A DNA stretch of 64,000 nucleotides from NCBI RefSeq assembly GCF_963675165.1, contig NC_087393.1:1203002-1267001 (forward strand), given 5' to 3'. Below, piece after piece: positions 55,461 through 64,000 of the stretch (within the stretch, counting starts at the first letter, position 1; every line of letters begins with the position of its first letter). Origin of the DNA: Halichondria panicea (taxonomy: Eukaryota > Porifera > Demospongiae > Suberitida > Halichondriidae). Under the pieces are notes generated by a model. That model saw nothing but the letters and a program-made list of their open reading frames with translations. It did no database searches and was not told where the DNA came from. A program made the position numbers and the translations under genes.

Positions 55461-58400
55461 ATGATGGCTGCAGCTCCTCAGTACTTGCTCTCTGAGCCTT
55501 CAAAACAAGATGAGAGTTTCTCAAAGTCCCTAAAGCGTCACAGCTGCTCGTATGAGAGCCATTGTGATCGTTTCAAGGTAGAGAACAGGGTGTTCAATCA
55601 GCAGTATTCACACGTGTACTTCATGCGACTGGCAAAAATGAGAGAAAGAATCAAAGAAATGGCAAAACAGAAATGGGGTAAGGAGGGTCCTCTCGTATTT
55701 CCTTTCACTTATTTGGATGGACGAAAATGTTGTAGTCTTATATTGGGTTAGGCCTAGCGCCTAAGGCTAGGGTTGGGGATAGGGTTGTATGCATTGGAAT
55801 GTACAGGTTGTAGGGGGGCGGGTGCATATTTAGGGTGGTGATCGTTTCAATTTTTTTCTACACACACACACTTGATCCTCACTGCCACACGATATTCTCC
55901 CTCCCCCCCCCCCCACAAGGAGAGGATGTACTTATGAAGAGTCTGGCTGAGCTGGAAAATACTGAGGGAGAGCTGTGCTGTGTGGTAGGAACCATATTTA
56001 AGAAGATGGAGCTGCAGCCAAGCATTCTCAAGGAGATCAGTGCAAAGGTGAGCAACCTATCAACAGAATCCCCAGCTCCATAGGGTAGTGTCTTATACAA
56101 AGGTTATGAAGATCCGCCCACTTTGGGCCAGGCCAGTTTAAGAGGCAAAAAGCATAAGTGGCAAGCGGTAGCAATGTTATTTGCGTAGCTCTACTATGGT
56201 TGAGTGTGATGCAAGGAAATTCTCCAAGAGCTAGAACAAAGTGCTAAGAAGCTATCATGTCAAGAAAATGAGCATGGACAGCAAAACAATGAATGATTCA
56301 CACACACATTGCCTGAATTGTAGATCTATAGAGAGCTGCACACACAGGAAAATATTCGTTTGTTGCCCTGATTTTTATCATCAGTATCTCTGGAGAGAGA
56401 GAGAGTCTTGGCTCTTTCTGCCTGTGCAATACCAGTGTAATAATAAAATTATAGTTTTGTCAACTTTTGCACTCCCAGTTCTTTTCTTTTAACTGCTATC
56501 CATCAACTTCGACAATCTAGATATACAAGAAAGCAATACAATGATGGGCTTGATCCTTTAGAGTATCTGATTGCACTACAAACAGTGTAGCAGCTCTAAC
56601 CGTAGCATTGCATTGCTTACCCTACAACTACATGTATCTCCCTCCCTCTCAGCATCACCTGACCCCACACCCTCCTCGTACAAAGTACGTTGGGGTCAAT
56701 GACAAACTAATCCTTGAAGATGAGGTACAAAGAATCACTCTAACTGGGAACCTGCCATCACGTGATCTAGTAACGGGGGTTGTCGTGGCGTTGCTAGGGA
56801 GAGACTTACACAACGGGTGCTTCAATGTGGAGGAGTACTGCTTTGCAGGAGGTACTCAGAATGAGTGTGCTGATGAGCCGGTAGTTGGCATGGAGACAGA
56901 TAGTAAAGAGACCAAGTGAGTGGTTAGCATATATATTAGCGTAGCAATCCCAGGATCTACTACCATAAAGCATCATAAATCAATATTTGAAGTTTAACCG
57001 GCTGTCTAGAAACTATGATTTTACTTGTATGCACCTGTACAATGGTAAAAATGGCCAACTCAGAACGTCACAATCATAATACAGGGCTCTCTCTCTGCTG
57101 TGATTAAGATGGCTATAGTTACAATATAGTAACCCCTCCCTCTCCCCCTCCCATCCAGGTACGTACTGCTGGTGTCAGGACTCAACCTTGGCTCCTCATG
57201 GTCTGACCAGCTGAGTGTCGAGATGATGGTCGATTACGTGACAGGGCAACTGGGAGGACCAGAGGACCAGCAGTTCTGTTCCAACATTGTCAGGGTCGTA
57301 GTGGCGGGTAACTCTATTACTGATAAGCCTCTCAAGGCCGAGGGAAAGAAGGATACTAAGGTGTGAGGGGGTGGGTGGTGTGGGGTGGGGGTGGGGGTGT
57401 GTTATAGGGTGAAGTACACCATGCTAACAACTTTTTCCATGGTTAGCAGTAATTGCATTGTACAATATGACAGTACAAGCACTCATTAAGCTCAACTAAA
57501 TACATCATGCATGGAACAATTTTCCTTCAACTCGCCTCACCCACCCACTCCCCACACATACCCACCCACCCACTCACTCCCCACCACCTTACAGCCCCAG
57601 TTCAGTGCTCGGAATGTCGATGCTGAGACAGTGGAGGCCATCAGAGAAGTTGACAATGTGCTCTCACAACTAGCTGTGAGTTTAAGATGCGTGTAACACA
57701 GCTGCTTGTACACTCTATAGTGAGAGTGATACTCAACTTTCTCAATGTTGTGAGGAAATCAAATCATTCTTGTTAGCATTCAGAGACTGGTGATATTTTG
57801 TTCTCTTCTGTATATACGATGTACATGTTTCTTTTATGTAGAGCTGTGTTCCTGTCGACTTGATGGCAGGATCACATGACCCGTCAAACCACCTGCTACC
57901 ACAGCAACCACCTCATCGATGCATGTTCCCTCGAGCCAACAAATATGGTACTCTGTCTGGAGTCACCAACCCGTACTGTGCCTCGGTGGACGGTGTTATG
58001 TGAGTGGTGTGGGTGTGGAGAGGGGAGAGGGTATGTGATTCGTGGAGGGTGTGTGAGTACTCGTAAGAAAGAGAGTGTAATGTTAGGATAGGGCTTGCTT
58101 GGATTGACTACATGTACATGTAGGCCGGTGCATGGGGTGGAGAATGTTGGCATTGCTGAGCTATGTTGCGAGGGTGGCTGCACATACTATATGTGTATGT
58201 ATGTACAATGTATACACTGTCCTTGTACAATGACCGGTACGGTACTTCTGACGTTTTGTACAGGTTCCTCGGTACTTCCGGACAAAATGTTGAGAATATT
58301 TTTAAGTTCTCCTCTGTTAACGATAGGCTAACCATCTTGGAGAACACGTTTCTATGGCGACACATCTCCCCCACCTCCCCAGACACACTCAGTGAGTAGT

Positions 58401-59039
58401 TCCAAGCACCAGCTTAGTCCTGCCCTAAATCCAGCCCATAGAGATACCTGTCCAATGTTTAGTCACGTCTTTACTTGCTCTGAATCACCAATCTAAGAGT
58501 TAGTTTGCTGCCTGTATACAGAGACCTTTATGTATATTTAATTGTGTGTGAAGATTGAATTATTATTATTGTGCAGATTGCTACCCGTTCAAAGGCGATG
58601 ATCCGTTCGTTATTGAGAAGTGTCCGGATGTCTACTTTGCAGGCAACCAGCCGTCCTTCCAACATAAGACTGTGACAGGTACCACCTGCTGGACTTGTTC
58701 ATGCCAAGTTTTATACAACTGGAGCAATTAGATAATGTACAGTCATGTTCTTTTTAATCTGTCCACTCAGGGGACAATGGGAAGCCCGTTCTGCTTGTAT
58801 CCGTGCCGACCTTTGACCTTACACACAGCTGCGCCCTGGTGAACCTATCGACATTGGAGTGCCAAGAGTTGACCTTTGCGACCTCTTTGGAAAGCAAGCC
58901 CAACCCCCAATTGGCTCGGCTACGAGAGATGGAGGCAGAACTTGAAAAAGGCGTATCAGTGGGTGGAGCTAGTGGTGACGGGGAGGAGGAGTCTATTCTG
59001 CATCTCATGATGGACATGGATGAACTTGATGAGGACTGA
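55461..59039 (+). CDS. POLD2: DNA polymerase delta subunit 2, complete, 9 exons
   Basis: Exons 55461-55677, 55920-56047, 56653-56915, 57159-57360, 57595-57675, 57842-57999, 58264-58391, 58577-58678 and 58771-59039 (1548 nt, 515 residues, phases agree). The start [10 protein letters not shown] precedes [20 protein letters not shown], typical of the family N-terminus. Then come [20 protein letters not shown] and the OB-fold region, [13 protein letters not shown] of the inactive phosphoesterase fold, [30 protein letters not shown] and [14 protein letters not shown]2 is the B-subunit bridging the catalytic subunit's C-terminal Fe-S domain with the other small subunits in lagging-strand synthesis and repair. 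After [14 protein letters not shown] it has an extra acidic tail of about 50 residues ending MDELDED, compared with about 20 in human. A Met pair at 55461 and 55464 leaves the exact start open by one codon. Confidence 0.95.
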
Positions 59040-60714
59040 CTGTTAGTATAACAACTTTTTTCAATCTATCTCTTGTGTCACATAATTATATTATATACAT
59101 GCACATGCATGCATGATGATGTATGTATATACTCTTGCATAAAAAGTAGTGCTGGGTGTATGTGTGCATGATGGCTGATTGCTTTGAATTTCTCTTTTAG
59201 GCCCCCTACGATAAAAACATAGATTGAAATGGAAGGGGATTGGAAACGACCAGGCCTCCCTGTGTAAATGGTTGAAACACTCCGCGTTATGATTTCGCGC
59301 TCGCGATTATTTTTGTTTTGACCGTACTCTGGTTGTATTTCAACTGTTTCTAGCTCTCCTATCTACTAGCGATCACTCAGAGGCTGGGAGGTTACTCTAG
59401 AGAAGTAAGTTTACACCACTGACAATCTCTAATTTGTCTAAGTCCGCTGTCTTTACTCTGTTTTTAGTTTTTGTTGAGTATAGCTTGAATTACTCCATGT
59501 CAACTTTTCTCTTTCCCTGCTGCGAAGCCTAAACAGCAAAAGACATTGCTTGACTTGGTTATTATGTATCTAAGTGCTATATAGAATGGTTTCATGCCAT
59601 GGATAAGCTTTACTGTTCATAAACGTTTGCAGTATAGTCCTTCAAACTGCTTTAGTATACTTTTAGACACACCACGGGCCTTGACCTCTCACGACTTCAT
59701 AGTAAGGGCTATTCCTTCTTTTATAGCATTTATTTGTTTAGTGATAGTGGTTGCATTGCTTAGTCGACCTTTTAGAGCTATATTCTCTTTACTTTTTAGA
59801 ATATTCAACATTAAAAGATGAAAAAATAAGCAGATATAGGGATCATCGTGTACTTGCTTGAGTGCAACTCGCCTCCAACCAGAGCCTGAGGGTGTGACGT
59901 CACACACTGCATTTACCTAGCATCACGTGGGGCGTTGCCTTCTATGGTACGTGCAAGTAAAAAAGACTACATGTACCTGCCCTTGCTATTATTTAAAAAA
60001 TATTTGGCACAGGTGAGTCAGCACTTTTATCTTATTTTGCATTCTTCAGCGTTTATCTGTCTTGTATTACGTTAGTCTATGAGTCGTAGTAGTTTAAAAC
60101 TATCGTTGCTACACCTGAGACAGGATTCAAAGAAATAAGGCAAGTGCAGCAACAACTTGATGTTTGTGACTAATCTAAGTTTCTGGCTCATTGCTTCGAG
60201 TATGACTATGCTACTCACTTTCTAGTGTCACTGAGTATTGTACAGTTAGCATCATTTCCTACTAGTATATAAAAGGCTATGATGGTTTGCAGCCTTTTGG
60301 CTTAGCTAGGATAGCTACTTTCTCTCAAGTTTCCACGGAATTGGAGATTACAAATAGACAATTAATTGGCCCAGCACCCTGCACCCATTCCCAACGGGTG
60401 ACACACTTATATAGGATTTGTACTGCTGGTGTTATGCAATGTGCTCTGTAAGTTATAGTTATAACACGGGCACAAGGGATGTATGGAATATATTGCACTG
60501 AAGCACGAGGGCGCCAGCCCCGAGGGCTGAGTGCAATATATGCCATGCAGCCCGAGTGCACGTGTTGTAACTAGTTTATATCCCGAGGGCATAGCAACAT
60601 AACACTGTCCTAGTAACACAATATAAACAGCACAAAAAAGACAGAGACAACTCTAGACACAGCTCCATCTCTTCTCTCTTCTAGACGCCAGTATCTGCAG
60701 CGTATAAGATTGGC
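59040..60714. other. Non-coding stretch downstream of POLD2
   Basis: No gene is supported. An open frame at 59594-59821 has hydrophobic runs but no recognised family. 60480-60560 has a weak inverted pair around CCAGCCCCGAGGGCTGAGTG. Confidence 0.4.
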
Positions 60715-60990
60715 ATGACCGACGAATGGCTTGACACAAAATTGTTGGAGTTTCAACTGAAATCTGCAAAACAGCCCCACCCCACTTCTGCTGCTGCAAA
60801 ACAGCCCCGCCCCACTTACTGCTGCAAAGAAACAGCCCCACCCCACTACTCAGTGAATACATGGTATTAGCTGCTGGTCTACGCTCGGCCTCATAACCAA
60901 GCCAAGAAAGCTCGCTTCTACACTGCTGCAAAACAGCTCATGCCCCCAGCAAAAAGAGCCACTTCTAGTGCTACGGTGAAGCAGAATTGA
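60715..60990 (+). pseudogene. Possible leader remnant of a QRICH1-like copy
   Basis: From MTDEWLDTKLLEFQLKS the frame is rich in Ala/Pro/Lys (SAAAKQPRPT; later AKKARFYTAAKQLMPPAKRA), like the basic leader of copies A and B. An internal stop near 60870 breaks it, and the conserved domain is absent. The resemblance is compositional and may be coincidence. Confidence 0.25.
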
Positions 60991-61752
60991 CATGCATCAC
61001 GATGTCGAGGACTAGGTCGATCTAGGAACACAGAATCTTCCACAAAATGAATCTTGGACAATTTTAAAACCTGCATGGTTGCAAGAAGAAACTCCAGCAG
61101 TGCTGAACATTCATTCCTGCATGGCTGGACATACTTTGATACTTGTTATTTCTCATGCGTATTAATTTAATTTTAATTTATTTACTGATTCAGTCCGTAT
61201 CCTAGGTGATGTCCAGTAATTATATTATATAATTACTTCCCCCAGGCACTATTCTTATAATCTACTTCCCCAGCAGATTTGAATTGCATCTTGACAAAAT
61301 TTGGTACATGCAAGCAATAAAATTCAAAAATGTTGTGTAAGCTTGACAGTATTGAACTGAGCTAGCTGAATCTTGTAGTTAAATTCTTGCTCTGTGCTTT
61401 CTTAGTAGTCAAGGCTGTGGCTCAGAAGTAGGTATACTGTGGTGTTGTTGACAATAACAGACTAGTTCAGAGCTACAGTATAGTATAGTACAGCTAGCTA
61501 GCTAGCTACATACATGTACAAACCTCAGCAAAGTGCAGCTGCATTTAGTGGTGGGCGGGTCTGGTCAAAGTTTATGCATGGCTTCCAGCTAGCTGAACCT
61601 ATATAGCTAGCTAGCTCATGTAGCTCCACAGTAGTACTGCTAGTTCTATGCCTGTAACTGTTCTAACTGCATAATTCTGAGGCTGTGAGAGCAAGTTTGA
61701 CTGTCTCCACTGAATGACTGTTTTGCTGTTTTTGCAGTAAATAAATCAGTTG

Positions 61753-61855
61753 TTGACTAGTTGCCTAGTAATTATGGTTTATAAACAACCTCAGCCTCGG
61801 GCTGCGCCCTCGGCATTGGTTGTTTATAAGCCATAATTACTAGTCAACCAGTCAA
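61753..61855. repeat. Hairpin of about 100 bp
   Basis: TAGTAATTATGGTTTATAAA at the left is mirrored at the right around a GC-rich loop containing GGGCTGCGCCCTCGG. The outer GTTGAC/GTCAAC also pair. It is a likely inverted-repeat element remnant; no target duplication. Confidence 0.6.
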
Positions 61856-62362
61856 TAACTATAACTTAATTGTCTGTCTAATTGCCAGAGGGGCGTTTTG
61901 CGGTCAGTGCAATATGACTTTCAGCAGTGCAATATGCTTCATATTGCACTTGGCAACAACGTAGCAACGGGATATAAGCATCATAAATAAAATTATAAAC
62001 TGCGTGTCTGGTTATGAATATCAATATTTGAGTCAGTCAGTTTTGGTGCTATATAATTTATAGGTGTTTCGCTGCTGTGTGTGTTGAATAATTTGAACAG
62101 TAGGCTGATGAAGTTGAATAATAGAAGTACGAATAAATAATTTGAATAATAGATCTTAGTCTAGATCTAGGTGAAAATTGAATATTTGTCACAGGCCTAC
62201 TCGAACTCGTACTCGTCGGGTTGGGGTTCCTTCCATGGCTTCTGTGCATTTACTGTGGGCCCCTCCCCCATATTTGTACATTCCTAGCTGCTACATGTAG
62301 TAGTTGGGCGTACGTAGCTCAGCTATCAGTGCAGTATAGCTGTACATAAATCTAGAACATTA
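61856..62362. other. Upstream region of the CARD-like gene
   Basis: AT-rich; no core promoter motif can be fixed. TGCAATATG occurs three times inverted or direct near 61910-61945. Confidence 0.35.
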
Positions 62363-62663
62363 ATGGCTCAAGAAGGTAGAGATACAGCTGAGTTCAAAGC
62401 CTTTGTGTCTTGCACTAGCAAGATTGTGACCACTGTCAAAGGTGATCTAAGCATTGCAGACAAGCTACTTGAAGAAAGACTGATATCTGACGAAACTTAC
62501 GATGAAATAGCACTGTCTAATACAATTACAGAGAGAACAAAGGCTAGAAAGATATTTACTAGTGTCAGGGAAAAAATTAAGCTAAGTACAGGAAACTTTA
62601 ATGTCTTTTGCGAAATTTTGGAAGAATCTTCATTTTACTTGGATTTACTCTCAAGGCTGAAAG
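62363..62663 (+). CDS. First coding exon of a CARD-like death-fold protein (incomplete)
   Basis: A Met start follows an in-frame region without obvious upstream exon. The exon encodes 100 residues and ends at AAG/GTGAGT in phase 1. The helices include AFVSCTSKIVTTVKGDLSIA, DKLLEERLISDETYDEIA, TKARKIFTSVREKIK and FNVFCEILEESSFYLDLLSR. Spacing and hydrophobic pattern fit a CARD domain (six-helix death fold), which mediates homotypic assembly in apoptosis and innate immune receptors such as NLRs. No downstream exon could be joined inside the window; the intron holds the 62833-63159 element. What effector or sensor domain it precedes is unknown. Confidence 0.6.
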
Positions 62664-62832
62664 GTGAGTTGTTTACCTGAAATTTATGTTGAAGAAGCAC
62701 ACAGATCTAATAAGCTAGATTCATTTGTCTATAGGTATCATTCTAATCATAGGTTCCAACTTCCGCAGCCAAATTTTAAAAGGGGCAAAACATGGAAAAC
62801 ATGGTTGGCACTAAGCCATCATGCCCAGGAGG

Positions 62833-63159
62833 TAGACTGGCGGCGACAGCCCCTCGTGTACCGCGAGGGACTGGCAAACTGTCTATCAGTCACTCGTCTC
62901 AGCTGCAACGAGCATTGCAGCCTATCAGATTGCTCAACGTCATATTAGCCCTGTAATTGTAACCGCACTTACACTTCAGGGGATTCAGTGCATTCCATAG
63001 TAGCTGAATCTCATAGCAAAATTTAACCACATTATCTATAACGATATTCATGTTTAGTAGTGTCATACGATCTATTACACTTCCGCTGAGACGAGTGACT
63101 GATAGGCAGTTTGCCAGTCGCTCGCGCTACACGCTCGGGCTGCTGTCGCCGCCAGTCTA
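62833..63159. mobile_element. 327-bp inverted-repeat element, TAGACTGG ends, perfect 9-bp target duplication
   Basis: The ends start TAGACTGGCGGCGACAGCCC with inverted arms of about 75 bp, including GACTGGCAAACTG and TATCAGTCACTCGTCTCAG. CCCAGGAGG lies at 62824-62832 and 63160-63168. Confidence 0.85.
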
Positions 63160-63311
63160 CCCAGGAGGTGGGTACGGGAAAGAGAAAATTTGACCTTTCA
63201 AGTCTACAATGTCATGCAATTCACTAGAATAATGCGCAGATTACATGTGTATAGTGAGGCCCATGCATGCACCCACTTCTTGAGACTGATTGAGCTAGCT
63301 ATATATATAGC

Positions 63312-63517
63312 TACCGTATTACTATATAGAATATTTTGCTGGTGAAAAACCTTTGCGAATCAGCACAACAATTTGCAATTGCGTTCTAGCAAGGATCGTG
63401 TGAACTAATTTAGGTTTTGCAACTTTATTTTTGCGAATAATTATTGATCAAAATTTTAACCCTCGCAAAGTTTGCATATTATATGTTTGATGCTCGCAAA
63501 ATTGTAGTAATACGGTA
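63312..63517. mobile_element. TACCGTATTAC-family inverted-repeat element, complete copy
   Basis: The ends are TACCGTATTACTA and the inverse of TACCGTATTACTACAATT. The interior carries repeated TTTGCGA/TCGCAAA words. It is the reference for the broken copies at 39983 and 53252. Confidence 0.8.
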
Positions 63518-64000
63518 TTATGTTGTATAAGTTCGCTGTTTTTTTTCAACATTTTAACATTCTATAGCCGCCGTTCCAGGCTAGCTAAGCTTTATTGGAG
63601 GCTATAGTGTCCTAGCTTAGTAGTAGCAACCTTGAGAATGCGAGATAACAAAGGTGAATATATATAACTGCTTTCGTGTGGGATAGGGACAGGGCGCTAA
63701 ATCTGGGACTGAATAATAATATTTTTGGAGCTTTAAAATTGGCCAAAACCCTTGATTTTATGCTCACATAGCACTATAATTGCCGAGCGCCTTAGCGCGA
63801 GGCAACTAATACTGCATCACATCTCAGAAAACCTTTGTATGTATATATGTATGTATGTATGTATGTATGTCACGCTCAGGAATGTCACGCTTCAGGAATG
63901 CGGAATTGGGTGTGGCTACATTCGGTTAATCTTTATTACCTCCAAACTGATCTACTATTGGCATAATTATGCAGAGAAAAAAGCTACGTAGCTAGCTGGA
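63518..64000. other. Non-coding stretch at the right edge
   Basis: Contains a GTAT/ATGT microsatellite at about 63838-63869 and a TAGCC...GGCTA pair at 63567-63604 resembling a worn TAGCCTCG element. No exon of the CARD-like gene was found. Confidence 0.4.

Noticed and set aside
59594-59821. Open frame with hydrophobic runs as a small membrane protein
   Set aside because: No conserved motif, no splice or promoter evidence, and AT-rich composition makes chance frames of this kind likely.

Overview
This is a gene-sparse, repeat-dense stretch of an animal nuclear genome. The protein-coding genes have many short introns (many of 40-100 nt, GT-AG) and match metazoan families: BTAF1, a dispanin (CD225) protein, TOP3A with GRF and CCHC zinc fingers, LYRM1 and POLD2. 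The short introns, the QRICH1/Crypton-like remnants, a BEL/Pao retrotransposon, abundant terminal-inverted-repeat elements and a CARD-like exon suggest an early-branching invertebrate. A demosponge is my best guess, but the species cannot be fixed from the sequence alone.

Layout. 0-7.3 kb: the first six coding exons of BTAF1 (minus strand, running off the left edge, with a QRICH1-like remnant in an intron), a 1.2-kb foldback element, then a complete four-exon dispanin gene (minus). 8.6-17.4 kb: a 36-bp palindromic element with a perfect target duplication, a second large foldback, and a decayed 6.8-kb BEL/Pao retrotransposon (minus). 17.5-20.6 kb: a single-exon 1052-residue protein of unknown function, with a beta-type repeat domain and a Gly/Asp/Val-rich tail, headed by a 50-bp minisatellite. 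21-23.8 kb: a nest of transposons. 24.2-31.0 kb: TOP3A (plus, 29 exons) and LYRM1 (minus, 4 exons), tail to tail. 31-42 kb: no gene seen; a graveyard of short inverted-repeat elements, including one repeat copy that records three separate insertions. 43-54 kb: fragments of several genes I cannot name, with tandem partial duplications and a Ty3/gypsy scrap inside one copied exon. 55.5-59.0 kb: complete POLD2 (plus, 9 exons). 62.4 kb: first coding exon of a CARD-like death-fold protein.

Together the named genes are ordinary housekeeping functions (TBP recycling, decatenation, replication, a mitochondrial LYR protein) with no sign of a shared operon-like system. The notable biology is the mobile DNA: many elements ending in TAG with 9-bp target duplications, down to 36 bp long; several families ending in TACCGTA; and nested insertions whose target duplications can be read exactly because empty copies lie in the same window. 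The least explained host gene is the 1052-residue repeat protein. Exon borders were worked out by hand from splice sites, reading phase and recalled family sequences; no database search was run.
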